From: Novosphingobium piscinae
GTDB lineage: Bacteria; Pseudomonadota; Alphaproteobacteria; Sphingomonadales; Sphingomonadaceae
Direction: 5' to 3'
DNA length: 64,000 nucleotides
NCBI RefSeq assembly: GCF_014230355.1
Contig: NZ_JACLAX010000006.1
Span: 62,001 to 126,000 of the forward strand
Shown here: one piece after another, positions 26,653 to 37,482 of the stretch
Layout: every line of letters starts with the position of its first letter
How positions within the stretch are numbered: position 1 is the first letter of the stretch
Translations under genes and position numbers: made by a program
Notes under the pieces: generated by a model
What the model saw: only the letters and a program-made list of their open reading frames with translations
Database searches by the model: none
Told to the model about the DNA's origin: nothing

Positions 26653-27546
26653 TCAAGAGTCGGCTGTCAGCAGCCGCGCGACGACCGCTGCCGTGGCGCC
26701 CTGCCATTCGGGCAGGCGCACGCCATGGATCTGTTCGAGTTTGCCGCCATCGAGCCGCGAATTGGCCGGGCGGCGCGCGGGCGTCGGGTAGTCGGCCGTG
26801 GTGATCGGCTTGACCCGGGCGGTCGGGCCCCCGCGCTCTGCCGATGCGGCGAAGATCGCTGCGGCAAAGCTGGCCCAGTTGGTCGCGCCGGTGCCGGTCA
26901 TGTGGAACACGCCGCGCAGCTCCGGTGCGGTTGATCCCAGGAGGTTGTCCAGCACCGCCAGCACCCCGTCGGCGATGTCGAGCGCGCTGGTCGGGTTGCC
27001 CCACTGATCGGCCACCACACCAAGCTCATCGCGGCTCTCCGCCAGCCGCAGCATGGTCTTCACGAAATTGGCGCCGAACGGACTGTAGACCCAGGCCGTG
27101 CGCAGTACGGCGCTGTTGTTCCAGGTGGACAGGACGGCCTGCTCTCCGGCCAGCTTGGAGGCGCCATAGACCCCGGTCGGGCCGGTGTCGTCCTCCTCCC
27201 GATAGGCCCGGGTGCCATCGCCGGCGAACACATAGTCGGTCGACAGATGGACCAGCGGAACGCCGAGACGGGCCGCGGCGCGGGCGACGTGGCCAGCCCC
27301 GGTGGCATTGACCGCATGGGCCAGGTCGGGCTCGGATTCGGCCTTGTCGACCGCGGTATAGGCGGCAGCGGACACGATGGCCTCGGGCTCTGCCCGGTCC
27401 AGCGCGCGCAGCACGGCGTCCGGATCGCCGGCGGCGAGGTCGAGCTGCGGACGCCCCACCGGCAAGACCACATGGCCCGCCGCCATGCCCCGCTCGACCA
27501 GGCTGCGCACCACTTGCCCGCCATTCCCGGTGACTGCGATCCGCAT
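26653..27546 (-). CDS. rfbD: dTDP-4-dehydrorhamnose reductase (RmlD)
   Basis: Last step to dTDP-L-rhamnose, an NAD(P)H-dependent ketoreduction by an SDR. The 297-residue product has the Rossmann loop [21 protein letters not shown] near residue 102 and the catalytic Tyr127/Lys131 in YGASK. I placed the start at the ATG at 27546 (MRIAVTG). The frame is open further but upstream codons belong to the end of rfbB. Eight bases separate it from rfbB. Confidence 0.96.
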   Translation of the reverse strand: MRIAVTGNGGQVVRSLVERGMAAGHVVLPVGRPQLDLAAGDPDAVLRALDRAEPEAIVSAAAYTAVDKAESEPDLAHAVNATGAGHVARAAARLGVPLVHLSTDYVFAGDGTRAYREEDDTGPTGVYGASKLAGEQAVLSTWNNSAVLRTAWVYSPFGANFVKTMLRLAESRDELGVVADQWGNPTSALDIADGVLAVLDNLLGSTAPELRGVFHMTGTGATNWASFAAAIFAASAERGGPTARVKPITTADYPTPARRPANSRLDGGKLEQIHGVRLPEWQGATAAVVARLLTADS

Positions 27547-27554
27547 GCCGGACG

Positions 27555-28613
<1,059 letters not shown>

Positions 28614-28631
28614 GATCGGTCGCTGGCCCCT

Positions 28632-29198
28632 TCAGCTGTTCGGCATGGTAAAGTGAACAGGAAGCTCAGCCAGCGTCGGCTGCACCCGATCCTTCGCCGA
28701 CAGCGTATCCGGGTCGGCTACGGAAGGCCATATGATCCCGACCGAGGGATCGTTCCATAGCAGCCCCTTGTCGCATTCCGGGGCATAATGGGACGTAACC
28801 TTGTAGTTTACGACCGTATCGGGCTCGAGCGTGCAGAAGCCGTGCGCAAACCCGGGAGGAATCCAGAACAGGTTTCCCTTGGCCGGGCTGAGCTCGACCC
28901 CGGCCCACTGGCCGTAGGTCGGCGAATCGCTGCGCAGGTCGACCGCAACATCGAAGATCGCACCCGCCGTGCAGCGCACTAGCTTCCCCTGGGCATGAGG
29001 GTCGGTCTGGAAATGGAGGCCGCGGATCGTACCGACCCGGGCGCTGAGCGATTCGTTTTCCTGGACGAACACGGTCGGCCCGGCATGTGCCTCGAAGTCG
29101 CGCTGGCTAAAGATCTCGGCGAAGTAGCCGCGTTCATCCCCGTGGCGCTTGGGGGTGATTTCAAGCACGGCCGGAATTGTGCTGGGCAGAAACAACAT
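28632..29198 (-). CDS. rfbC: dTDP-4-dehydrorhamnose 3,5-epimerase (RmlC)
   Basis: Third enzyme of dTDP-L-rhamnose synthesis, a cupin-fold epimerase. The 188-residue product shows ERGYFAEIFSQRDF, the catalytic His62 in GTIRGLHFQ, and IPPGFAHGFCTLEPDT. The start at 29198 is preceded by GAGGTG at good distance; the frame is open further upstream without family similarity. First gene of the operon. Base composition is already lower in GC here than in rfbB. Confidence 0.96.
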   Translation of the reverse strand: MLFLPSTIPAVLEITPKRHGDERGYFAEIFSQRDFEAHAGPTVFVQENESLSARVGTIRGLHFQTDPHAQGKLVRCTAGAIFDVAVDLRSDSPTYGQWAGVELSPAKGNLFWIPPGFAHGFCTLEPDTVVNYKVTSHYAPECDKGLLWNDPSVGIIWPSVADPDTLSAKDRVQPTLAELPVHFTMPNS

Positions 29199-29457
29199 TG
29201 AAAGCAACACCTCGCCTGACCGCAAGCATAGGCCCGCCGCGCCCTGGCCTATATCTTTGCTGCAACGCAACGGCAAGGCCGCCATCAAGCCTGGATATCT
29301 TGCGTGATCTGATGGATTGCCCAAACGCACATGGCCGCGACCAACCGGGGCATAACGGTTGCCTTGGTGCGATCAACAGCCGTGTTGCGGATAAGGCCAC
29401 GCAGTCCTATCATCACGTCACGCTCGTCGAACAGCACTATCAAGGTATTGTTTTTAA
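29199..29457. promoter_or_regulatory. Divergent promoter region between rml operon and capsule locus
   Basis: These 259 bases separate two divergent operons (rfbC leftward, kpsF rightward) and so should contain promoters for both. The stretch just before kpsF is A/T-rich (TATTGTTTTTAA at 29446-29457), but I cannot define -35/-10 pairs or an operator. It is also the left boundary of the composition change into the capsule locus. Confidence 0.4.
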
Positions 29458-30471
29458 ATGATTATGGGAATGACAGCAGACAAGGCTTCGCCAGTTGAGA
29501 CGGTCTCTCAGACCGTGGTCCGCGGCGCCGAAGTGATCCGGCTCGAGGCTGAGGCGCTTGTCGCTCTGGCCGATTCGCTCGATGAATCGTTTGAGGCGGC
29601 CTGCCAGCTGATCTGCGGGGCCAAGGGTCGGGTCGTGATCAGCGGCATGGGCAAGTCTGGACAGATCGGACGCAAGTTTGCGGCGACGCTGGCCGCGACC
29701 GGAACACCAGCAACCTACGTTCATCCGGCTGAGGCGGCTCACGGCGACCTCGGCATGCTCGTTCCCGGTGACGTGGCGATCGTGATTTCGAACTCGGGTA
29801 ACACGTCGGAGCTGCGCGCCATTCTCGGATATTCCCGCAAGCTCGGCATACCAGTGATCGGCATTGCTTCGAACTCGTCGTCGTTCCTGCTCGAACAGGC
29901 GGACGTCCGTCTGTGCCTGCCCAGTGTGCGCGAGGCCTGTCCGGCCAATATCGCGCCGACCACGTCGACGACGATGCAATTGGCCTTCTGCGATGCCATC
30001 GCCATGGCCGTGATGGATCTGCGTGGCTTTACGCGTGATGGAATGAAAGCGTTGCACCCGGGCGGGTCGATCGGTTTGCGGCTGGCTGAAGTCCGCGAGA
30101 TCATGCACCCGCGCGAACGTCTGCCGTTGGTGGGTCGCACAGCTCCGATGAGCGATGTGCTTACCACTATGACCTCGATGGGATTCGGCATCGCAGGGGT
30201 CGTGGACGATGCAGGGCTGCTCGTTGGCGTGATAACCGACGGGGATTTGCGGCGTCATTTCCACCAGTTGGGCGATGCCGTCGCGGGCGAGGTGATGACA
30301 ACCAACCCCAAGACCCTCGATGCCCAAGATGTTGCAGAAGATGCCCTGCACTTTTTCAACGAGATGAAGATTACTTGCGCGTTCGTGCTCGACCGCCAGA
30401 ATTCCGGCGATCAGCCCGCTCCGGTCGGGGTGGTGCATTTGCACGACTTTCTTCGGCTTGGTCTGGCCTGA
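29458..30471 (+). CDS. kpsF: KpsF/GutQ-family D-arabinose 5-phosphate isomerase
   Basis: Converts ribulose 5-phosphate to arabinose 5-phosphate, the first committed step to Kdo. The 337-residue protein has an N-terminal SIS domain (GMGKSGQIGRKFAATLAATG near residue 63, SNSGNTSEL, catalytic TTSTTMQLA) and two C-terminal CBS domains. The KpsF form is tied to capsule loci, consistent with kdsB immediately downstream and the kps export genes. Three closely spaced in-frame ATGs (29458, 29464, 29470) make the exact start unclear. Confidence 0.94.
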   Translation: MIMGMTADKASPVETVSQTVVRGAEVIRLEAEALVALADSLDESFEAACQLICGAKGRVVISGMGKSGQIGRKFAATLAATGTPATYVHPAEAAHGDLGMLVPGDVAIVISNSGNTSELRAILGYSRKLGIPVIGIASNSSSFLLEQADVRLCLPSVREACPANIAPTTSTTMQLAFCDAIAMAVMDLRGFTRDGMKALHPGGSIGLRLAEVREIMHPRERLPLVGRTAPMSDVLTTMTSMGFGIAGVVDDAGLLVGVITDGDLRRHFHQLGDAVAGEVMTTNPKTLDAQDVAEDALHFFNEMKITCAFVLDRQNSGDQPAPVGVVHLHDFLRLGLA

Positions 30472-30485
30472 CGCAGGAGCACAGT

Positions 30486-31292
30486 GTGAGCCAATCCTTT
30501 GCGATCGTAATTCCGGCGCGCTACGCATCGACGCGTTATCCGGGAAAGCCTCTCGTTCCACTGCGCGGCGCCACCGGCGAGTCCAAGACCTTGATCGAAC
30601 GCAGTTGGTCCTGCGCCAAGTCCATTCCCGGTGCCAAGGCTGTGCTTGTCGCCACCGACGACGATCGCATCGCCGACGAAGTTCGCAGGTTCGGTGGTGA
30701 CGTGGTCATGACCTCGTTGGAATGCGCCAACGGAACCGAGCGCTGCGCCGATGTCATCAAGCGGATCGGGGCTCCAGCCGACATCATCGTCAACCTGCAG
30801 GGCGATGCACCCCTGTCACCCGCTGCCATGGTCGAGCGGCTGGTCGATAGGCTGGTGCAGAATCCGGCCGTGGCCATGGCCACGCCCGCCGTCCAGGCTT
30901 CGCAATCGGTCTACGAGCACTTGGTCAGCGACCAACTGGCAGGCCGCGTCGGCGGCACCACCGTGGTTATCGACGGCCGGGATCGGGCGCTGTATTTTTC
31001 CAAGCGCGTTGTGCCCTATCTCCCTGCTGCCGCGGCGGCCCAGCTGTTTCCCCCGGTCCATCTGCACCTAGGTCTCTATGCCTATCGCCCGGAGGCGCTG
31101 CAGCAGTATTGCGAGGCGCCACCCTCGGCGCTGGAGCAGCTTGAAGGGCTCGAGCAGCTGCGCTTTCTCGAGATGGGATTGCCGGTGTCCGTGGTTCGGC
31201 TGGCGCCGCTGGATTGGGATGCGATCGAACTGAACAACCCGTCTGACGTTCCCCATATCGAGCGCATCTTGGCCGAACGCGGCATTGCGTGA
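30486..31292 (+). CDS. kdsB: CMP-Kdo synthetase (KdsB/KpsU)
   Basis: Activates Kdo with CTP to CMP-Kdo for the KpsC/KpsS transferases. The 268-residue protein has the CMP-sugar synthetase signature IPARYASTRYPGKPL near residues 8-22, VATDDDRIADEV, and NLQGDAPLSP. I chose the GTG at 30486, preceded by AGGAG at 30475-30479; the frame is open earlier but within the kpsF end. It follows kpsF by 14 bases. Confidence 0.95.
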   Translation: MSQSFAIVIPARYASTRYPGKPLVPLRGATGESKTLIERSWSCAKSIPGAKAVLVATDDDRIADEVRRFGGDVVMTSLECANGTERCADVIKRIGAPADIIVNLQGDAPLSPAAMVERLVDRLVQNPAVAMATPAVQASQSVYEHLVSDQLAGRVGGTTVVIDGRDRALYFSKRVVPYLPAAAAAQLFPPVHLHLGLYAYRPEALQQYCEAPPSALEQLEGLEQLRFLEMGLPVSVVRLAPLDWDAIELNNPSDVPHIERILAERGIA

Positions 31293-31323
31293 CCGCAAGA
31301 CCTCGATCAACAGCCTTTCCAGC

Positions 31324-32913
31324 ATGTGGCTCGCCGTACGGGTTCACTGGGATGGGTTTTGGCGGAACCCACGGCAATGGCTGGCTGGCCTGTGGTGGTA
31401 TGTGCAGGGGAAGCGGGTGCGTGGGCGCAGTCGCATCGAGCCACTAATCGGGGCGTCATCGCGCGCCTACGAGTTGCTGCTGGCCCGTGAATCGGTCGAC
31501 CCGTTGCCAGCCGATGCAGGCCCTCCCATATGCGCCATCATCGATACGATGCTGGGGTGCGAGCAGCTTGCTGCGACCTTGCAATCGCTGGAAAGCGCCG
31601 GCTTTGCTGCGAGGGTGGCGATCGGAACCAAGCCCGCGGCGCAAGATGACGCTTCGCTTGTTTGGTTACGCCACCCAGTCGAGCTCCCCGGCTATCTCGC
31701 GGCAGCCGGGATAGCTTGGATTTGTCCGGTCCGGTGCGGGGATCGCTTTGCACCCGGCACAGGGCTGCATTACGCGGCGGCGGCGGCGCTGGGGCGAGCG
31801 GAGGTGGTCTACAGCGACGATGACCTGATCGGCTCCGATGGACTGCGCAGCGATCCCTACTTCAAGCCCCGGTGGAACAGCGAGTTGTTCCGCCATCATG
31901 ATTATGTCGGCGGGTCCGCTGCCTGGCGATGGGAGCCAGTGGCAGACGAGTTCGCTGGCGGGCTTGACCGGGCATTGGTGGCCGCGGTGGAGCGTGCGGA
32001 GGGACGAGTGCACCACATCCCGCAGGTGTTGCATCACCGCAGGGCCAGGCCAAAGCCGCGACCTCTCTCCAGAACCACCCCATCTGTCCAGCCGCAACGC
32101 GTCTCGATCATCGTTCCGACTCGTGACCAGCCAGACCTCCTGCGCACGTGTCTCGCCGGTGTGGACCAGGTTGCCTGGGATGACGTCGAGCTCGTCATTA
32201 TCGATAACGGCTCGACCGAACCGGCGACGCTTGCTCTGCTCGACAGGTATTCGGCTAAGGGCGCAAAAGTGCTGCGCGATGACGGTCCGTTCAACTTCTC
32301 GCGACTGAACAACCTGGCGACGCAAGCGGCAACTGGCAGCATGCTGTGCTTGCTCAACAATGATGTGGAGATGCTGGGGGACGATTGGCTGGCCTGGCTG
32401 GTGGCCGCTGCGCAACGGGACGATGTCGGTGCTGCCGGTGCCTTGTTGTTATACCCCGATCGCACGATCCAGCATGCCGGGGTTGTACTCGGTGTCGGCG
32501 GCGGCGCGGCGCACGCTCACCGGGGGCTTGATCCGACAGCCGAGGGCTACTTCCGGCGGCATCAGTATCCGCAGTTTGTCAGTGCTGTGACCGGGGCCTG
32601 CCTGGTTGTGGCGCGCGAGCGCTTTATGGCGGTTGGGGGGCTCGACGAGGACGCGTTTCCGGTGGCCTTCAACGATGTCGACTTGTGTCTCAAGCTGAAC
32701 GCGAGAGGCTGGCGATCGTTCTATGAGCCTCGCGCATGCCTGATCCACCACGAGTCGAAATCACGTGGGCTCGACAGGGACCGCGTGAACCGGATGCGTT
32801 TCGCAGGCGAGTTGGCGGCGCTCAAGCATAGGTGGCGGACTGCGGAGACTATCGATCCAGCCCATCACCATCGGCTCAGCCGCTATTCCGACCAATTCGT
32901 CTTGGCGGTTTGA
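31324..32913 (+). CDS. Glycosyltransferase family 2 protein
   Basis: Cytoplasmic GT-A glycosyltransferase likely to build or decorate the capsule chain. From the ATG at 31324 it has 529 residues. An N-terminal module retains VVYSDDDLIGSDGLR and YFKPRWNSELF, typical of two-module GT2 proteins. The C-terminal GT2 domain has VSIIVPTRDQPDLLRTCL, LVIIDNGST, LNNDVEM (the DxD equivalent) and FNDVDLCLKL. A TTG at 31285 overlapping kdsB is an alternative start. The acceptor and donor are unknown. Confidence 0.88.
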   Translation: MWLAVRVHWDGFWRNPRQWLAGLWWYVQGKRVRGRSRIEPLIGASSRAYELLLARESVDPLPADAGPPICAIIDTMLGCEQLAATLQSLESAGFAARVAIGTKPAAQDDASLVWLRHPVELPGYLAAAGIAWICPVRCGDRFAPGTGLHYAAAAALGRAEVVYSDDDLIGSDGLRSDPYFKPRWNSELFRHHDYVGGSAAWRWEPVADEFAGGLDRALVAAVERAEGRVHHIPQVLHHRRARPKPRPLSRTTPSVQPQRVSIIVPTRDQPDLLRTCLAGVDQVAWDDVELVIIDNGSTEPATLALLDRYSAKGAKVLRDDGPFNFSRLNNLATQAATGSMLCLLNNDVEMLGDDWLAWLVAAAQRDDVGAAGALLLYPDRTIQHAGVVLGVGGGAAHAHRGLDPTAEGYFRRHQYPQFVSAVTGACLVVARERFMAVGGLDEDAFPVAFNDVDLCLKLNARGWRSFYEPRACLIHHESKSRGLDRDRVNRMRFAGELAALKHRWRTAETIDPAHHHRLSRYSDQFVLAV

Positions 32914-32916
32914 CCT

Positions 32917-33693
32917 ATGAACGGTCTCTTATTGCCAGACGTCACGCTGTGCTCTGCATCTTCGGTGAATGTCGCGGCCACGATCAGCGCCATGCAGCAC
33001 TGCTTAGACAGAATGGCATTTGCCGATGCGGTCCTCTTCACCGATGTGGCGCCGGTTGCCCTGGATCATCGCATTCGCTGGGTACGGATTGAGCGGCTGC
33101 ATTCCGCGGCTGACTATTCGCGCTTCATGCTCGGGGAGGTGGGTCAGCATGTCGCGTCGTCTCATTGCCTGATCGTCCAGTGGGACGGTTTCGTGATCGA
33201 TCCTCAGGCCTGGGACCCACGCTTCCTTGAGTTCGACTACATCGGGGCGGTCTGGCCTCAGTTCGAAGAGCACCGTGTTGGAAACGGCGGATTTTCGCTG
33301 CGCAGCCGCAAGCTGCTGCAAGTCTTGGCCGATCCCGCCTTCGCCGACTCGCATCCGGAGGATCTGGCGATTTGCCGAAGCGCGAGGCCGTGGCTTGAAC
33401 AACGACATGGCATCCGCTTCGCCGATCCGGAAACCGCGGCTCGGTTTTCCTATGAGCGGGAACGCGCAAAGGGTGCGACATTCGGTTTTCACGGCGCGTT
33501 CAACCTGCCTACGGCGGTCGGCGCGGATGCGTTCTGGACGATCTATCGCACACTCGATCACCGCGGACCCGTGTTCCACGACGCCAGAGCCTTGGTCGGA
33601 CGGCTGTTCAAGGGGCCGTACGGCACGGTGCGTGTCCTGCGCTTTCTGCTGGACGGTTTGCGGGATTGGCTGGCAGCGCGGTTGGGGCCGTGA
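32917..33693 (+). CDS. DUF5672-family putative glycosyltransferase
   Basis: A 258-residue protein with no membrane segment. VQWDGFVIDPQAWDPRFLEF, DYIGAVWP, and VGNGGFSLRSRKLLQ are characteristic of DUF5672, a family of presumed glycosyltransferases. A late ATFGFHGAFNLP also fits. It starts three bases after the GT2 gene stop, so the two are co-translated. A 155-base gap follows before kpsE. Confidence 0.75.
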   Translation: MNGLLLPDVTLCSASSVNVAATISAMQHCLDRMAFADAVLFTDVAPVALDHRIRWVRIERLHSAADYSRFMLGEVGQHVASSHCLIVQWDGFVIDPQAWDPRFLEFDYIGAVWPQFEEHRVGNGGFSLRSRKLLQVLADPAFADSHPEDLAICRSARPWLEQRHGIRFADPETAARFSYERERAKGATFGFHGAFNLPTAVGADAFWTIYRTLDHRGPVFHDARALVGRLFKGPYGTVRVLRFLLDGLRDWLAARLGP

Positions 33694-33848
33694 GGTTCGC
33701 ATCCGTACCGCTGCCGGCTGGTCGTTCTACGGTGTATCTGGGGCGTTTTCGTACCCGATGGGCATTGCCAAACAGGCGGCTTGCGCCCAATGAGGGCTCC
33801 GCCTGCGGCGGCCCTGTTGTGAACCAAGCGATGAAGACTTAAACGGAT

Positions 33849-34958
33849 ATGCAATTCCGGCAATCGAAACGTTTCAAGCGGCTTAATGGACTTTTCTTGT
33901 TCATGGTCGTTCTTCCGACGCTTATCGCGGTTTTGTACTTCGGCTTCATAGCGTCAGACGTTTACATTTCCGAATCGCGATACGTCGTCCGCAGTCCGGA
34001 AAAGCCTGCTTCGACGGGCTTGGGACTTGTGTTGGCTACAGCCGGTTTTTCGAACGCAGGCGAGGAAGCTTTCGCGGCCAAGTCGTTCGTCGAATCGCGC
34101 GGGGCTCTGGCGGACATCAATCGTGCCGGCGAGTTCGCCAAGGCTTACACTGCCCCACACATCTCCGTGTTCGATCGGTTCAATCCGTTCGGTTTGACGG
34201 GCTCGTTCGAGGACCTTTACAAGTTTTACCTCGATCGGGTGCGGGTGGACAGCGATGTGACGACGTCGATTTCAACCCTGACGGTCCGCGCTTACTCACC
34301 GCAAGACGCGCTGCGGATCAATGCGCGCCTGCTCGATCTTGCCGAGCAGACCGTAAACCGGATGAATGAGCGGGGGCGAAAGGACATGATCCGGTTCGCG
34401 CAGGTCGAGGTGGAAGATGCCCAGGCCCGTGCACGGAGTGCCGGGGTGGCCCTGGCCGCATTCCGCAATCGGGAGGGCGTGGTCGATCCCGAGATCCAGG
34501 CGACTTCGCAGATGGCGATGATTTCGAAGCTGCAGGACGACGTGATCACCACGCAGACGCAGCTCAACCAGTTCCGCGCATTCACGCCCCTAAATCCGCA
34601 AATTCCCGCATTGGTCAACCGGCTAACGACGCTCAAGGGGGCGATACGCGAGCAAATGGGTGCCCTTGCAGGTGGCGATCGGTCTTTGGCGGCCAGTGCG
34701 GTCCAGTACCAGAAGCTGTTCATTGAGCAGGAGTTCGCCAGCAAGCAGTTGACCAGCGCACTCGCGTCGCTGCAAGAGGCGCGCAACGAGGCGCGCCGGC
34801 AGCAGGTTTATGTCGAGCGCATCACCCAGCCCAATCTGCCTGACGCGCCGCTTGAACCACGCCGCGCTCGCGGTATCTTTGCCACTCTCGCCCTTGGGCT
34901 GGTGGCCTGGGGCATTGCCTCCATGCTATTGGCGGGCATCAAAGAGCATGGCCAGTAA
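33849..34958 (+). CDS. kpsE: KpsE-like capsule export inner-membrane protein
   Basis: Periplasmic adaptor of the polysaccharide-copolymerase type that links the KpsMT transporter to the outer-membrane channel. The 369-residue protein has an N-terminal helix (about 12-34), a short conserved stretch YVVRSPEK, a long helical periplasmic region (about 150-320) and a C-terminal helix (about 342-362). This is the KpsE/Wzz-like topology. It overlaps kpsM by 11 bases. Confidence 0.93.
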   Translation: MQFRQSKRFKRLNGLFLFMVVLPTLIAVLYFGFIASDVYISESRYVVRSPEKPASTGLGLVLATAGFSNAGEEAFAAKSFVESRGALADINRAGEFAKAYTAPHISVFDRFNPFGLTGSFEDLYKFYLDRVRVDSDVTTSISTLTVRAYSPQDALRINARLLDLAEQTVNRMNERGRKDMIRFAQVEVEDAQARARSAGVALAAFRNREGVVDPEIQATSQMAMISKLQDDVITTQTQLNQFRAFTPLNPQIPALVNRLTTLKGAIREQMGALAGGDRSLAASAVQYQKLFIEQEFASKQLTSALASLQEARNEARRQQVYVERITQPNLPDAPLEPRRARGIFATLALGLVAWGIASMLLAGIKEHGQ

Positions 34959-35760
34959 TTCCTTGAATTCCTCGTCGGAAGGATCTTTTCGACAGAGTCT
35001 GGTGGTGCAGGGCCGCGTGTTGCACGCGCTCCTTATCCGCGAGATGCTCACGCGCTACGGGCGCAACAATCTCGGCTTCCTGTGGCTCTTCCTCGAGCCG
35101 ATGCTCTTCACTCTCGCGGTTACTGCGCTGTGGACAGCAACGCGCACGATTCACGGTTCGGACCTGCCCATCACGGCCTTCGCTATCACCGGCTATGCCT
35201 CGATGCTGATGTGGCGCAACATGCCGGGGCGTTGTATCAACGCCATCAAGGGCAACACGCCCTTGATGTTCCACCGCCAGGTGCGGCCGCTTGATGTGTA
35301 CACGTCGCGGATCCTGCTCGAGTTCGGTGGTAGTTCGGCCAGTTTCGTACTTCTCGTCATGGCCTTCTGGGCCTTCGATGCAGTGGCCCTGCCCGAAGAC
35401 GCCCTGCAGGTGGTGGTGGGCTGGCTCACCCTCGGCTGGTTCGGCGCGGGACTGGCCATAGTGCTGGGCGCAGTGTCCGAGAAATCGGACCTGGTCGACA
35501 AGCTCTGGCCACCCTTCTCCTACCTTTTGTTTCCGTTTTCCGGCGCGGCATTCATTGTCGACAGCCTACCGGACAAGGCGCGGGAGATCCTGCTATATCT
35601 GCCGATGCTCAATTGTGTTGAATTTATCCGCGAAGGCTACTTTGGTACCAAGATGCACGCCCACTATGACATGCCTTATGTCATAGTCTTCAACCTCGTG
35701 CTAACGCTGCTCGCATTGGGCATGGTGCGCATGCACGTCGTCGAGGCGGACTACGAATGA
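34948..35760 (+). CDS. kpsM: KpsM-like capsule ABC transporter permease
   Basis: Inner-membrane permease that exports lipid-linked capsule polysaccharide. The 270-residue protein has six hydrophobic segments and the ABC-2 signatures REMLTRYGRNNLGFLWLFLE and FSYLLFPFSGAAFIVDSLP. The start at 34948 overlaps the kpsE stop and removes an open upstream extension that lies inside kpsE. Its stop overlaps the kpsT start as ATGA. The tight kpsE-kpsM-kpsT overlap indicates balanced expression. Confidence 0.94.
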   Translation: MASNSLNSSSEGSFRQSLVVQGRVLHALLIREMLTRYGRNNLGFLWLFLEPMLFTLAVTALWTATRTIHGSDLPITAFAITGYASMLMWRNMPGRCINAIKGNTPLMFHRQVRPLDVYTSRILLEFGGSSASFVLLVMAFWAFDAVALPEDALQVVVGWLTLGWFGAGLAIVLGAVSEKSDLVDKLWPPFSYLLFPFSGAAFIVDSLPDKAREILLYLPMLNCVEFIREGYFGTKMHAHYDMPYVIVFNLVLTLLALGMVRMHVVEADYE

Positions 35761-36425
35761 TCCAGCTTACCGACGTAACCAAGCAGTATCCGACAAAGAG
35801 CGGGCCAAGGACGATCCTAAAGGGCATCAACCTTACCATCCGCAAGGGCGAACACGTCGGGATCCTCGGTCGCAACGGTGCGGGCAAGTCGACGCTGGTG
35901 CGGGTCATTGGCGGGGCTGAGCCACCGACTACGGGGACGGTCGAGCGGGAGATGAGCGTGTCCTGGCCCCTGGCCTTCACGGGCGGTTTCCATGCCAAGC
36001 TGACCGGAATCGACAACCTGCGCTTCATCTGCCGGATTTACGGTGTAGACTTTCACGACCGGCTGGATTTCGTGAAGGACTTCTCCGAACTCGGGGCATA
36101 CCTGTATGAACCACTCGGCGTCTATTCGTCGGGTATGCGCGCGCGTCTGGCCTTCGCCATTTCGATGACGATCGATTTCGACTGCTACCTGATCGACGAA
36201 GTGATGGCCGTAGGCGATGATTCCTTTCGCGAAAAGTGCAAGGTCGAGCTGTTTGAAAAGCGCGCCGACAAGGCCATGCTGATCGTATCGCACAGCCACC
36301 GCTATCTGAAGGGGACCTGCAACCGCTTCCTGCTCTTCCGTGACGGTACGATCCAGGAGTACGACGATTTCGACGAGGTCTATGAGAAGTACAAGGAACT
36401 CCTTGCTGAGCCACAGACCTTCTAG
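35757..36425 (+). CDS. kpsT: KpsT-like capsule ABC transporter ATPase
   Basis: ATPase subunit of the capsule exporter. The 222-residue protein carries Walker A GRNGAGKST (38-46), SLAFTGGFHAKLTG-type Q-loop context, the degenerate ABC signature YSSGMRARLAFA typical of KpsT/Wzt, and Walker B CYLIDEVMAVGD. The C-terminus stops shortly after the nucleotide-binding domain with no Wzt-type carbohydrate-binding domain, as expected for group-2 capsule. Start overlaps kpsM. Confidence 0.95.
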   Translation: MIQLTDVTKQYPTKSGPRTILKGINLTIRKGEHVGILGRNGAGKSTLVRVIGGAEPPTTGTVEREMSVSWPLAFTGGFHAKLTGIDNLRFICRIYGVDFHDRLDFVKDFSELGAYLYEPLGVYSSGMRARLAFAISMTIDFDCYLIDEVMAVGDDSFREKCKVELFEKRADKAMLIVSHSHRYLKGTCNRFLLFRDGTIQEYDDFDEVYEKYKELLAEPQTF

Positions 36426-36468
36426 ACACGCGTCCGGTATCGCAGTTGCAAGTAGAGGGTTCTGCTGA

Positions 36469-37407
36469 ATGGCCCGCATCGATCGCCATCCCGATGTGAA
36501 AGACTACGTCCTCGAGCTTTCGCTTGTGGAGATCGCCGCGCGCGGCGGCCTCGCCGATCTCTTCGAGCAGGGCCATCTGGTGCTGATCCGGGACTATCGC
36601 TTGCCGGTCGATTTCGGGGCTTTCGCGGCCATGGAGAAGGACCTTGACCTTGTCCTCGAGCCCGAGATCCGACGCCGGGTCAAGAAGCTCACGACTGACG
36701 CATTCCTCGATGGTGAGCCCCCGGTGCGGCGCTCGCGCTTCGACCGCGACGGGCCGGCGCTCCGGTTCAAGGACCCGCTTCGCCAGGCAATCTTCGATGT
36801 CCTCTGCCGCGGCGATGCGCAGCTGTTCGAAGCGGTGAAAACCGCGCTGCGTCGGGCCCAGGACGAGATCGTGCGGATATTCGGGATCTGCTTCCCTACT
36901 TATCGGCCGTTCCGTTTCATTCCCAGTATCCGGTTGACGCAGACCTTCTTCGAGAACCTGCACTGGGACAACCATTCGATCGACGACGACTTCCACCAGG
37001 CCCGCATCTTCGCCAATCTCGATACGCGGCCCCGCATCTGGCACATCAGCCATCATTCAGACGACTATATCCGGCAAATCTACGAAGAGCAGGGCCTTGC
37101 GCGCTTTGCCGGCAAAGACCCGAATGCGCTGCTTGAATTCATCCATGCCGACCTTCTGGGGGGCACCCGCCGGACGTGGATGGAGGCGCTGCCAAAGCAT
37201 AAGGTGGCATTCGACCCGGGCGAGGTGTGGGTCGGGGAGTCCCGGCTCATCTCGCACCAGATCTACTACGGTGAGGCAGCGATGGTGTTTATGTGGTTCA
37301 TGCGGACGAGCGATATGGCCTGCCCCGAGAGCCGCTTCAACGCGCGGTTTGCGGCAGTCCATGACGCCATGGCAAAGGGCGATCGCCCAAATCCCCCGCC
37401 CGTGTGA
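36469..37407 (+). CDS. Kdo-hydroxylase-family Fe(II)/2-oxoglutarate oxygenase, copy 1
   Basis: A 312-residue protein with the layout of Kdo 3-hydroxylase (KdoO): GHLVLIRDYRLP near residue 35, an FPTYR-type segment, then ENLHWDN with the iron ligands His165 and Asp167. QARIFANLDTRPRIW follows, and the distal ligand is probably His263 in GESRLISHQIYYGEA. KdoO hydroxylates Kdo in lipopolysaccharide of some bacteria. Here the gene follows kpsT by 43 bases and lies among Kdo genes, so a modified Kdo-like sugar in capsule is a reasonable inference. The next gene is a clear paralogue. Confidence 0.65.
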   Translation: MARIDRHPDVKDYVLELSLVEIAARGGLADLFEQGHLVLIRDYRLPVDFGAFAAMEKDLDLVLEPEIRRRVKKLTTDAFLDGEPPVRRSRFDRDGPALRFKDPLRQAIFDVLCRGDAQLFEAVKTALRRAQDEIVRIFGICFPTYRPFRFIPSIRLTQTFFENLHWDNHSIDDDFHQARIFANLDTRPRIWHISHHSDDYIRQIYEEQGLARFAGKDPNALLEFIHADLLGGTRRTWMEALPKHKVAFDPGEVWVGESRLISHQIYYGEAAMVFMWFMRTSDMACPESRFNARFAAVHDAMAKGDRPNPPPV

Positions 37408-37482
37408 CGGTCTCGACCGTCCAGCTTGACCTGATCCCGGCCGACAACCTAGTTAGTCGACGAAACACGCGAGTTCGAACCT

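Noticed and set aside
29199..29457. JUMPstart/ops element before the capsule locus
   Set aside because: No GGCGGTAG-type element is present; none of the sequence between rfbC and kpsF matches it.
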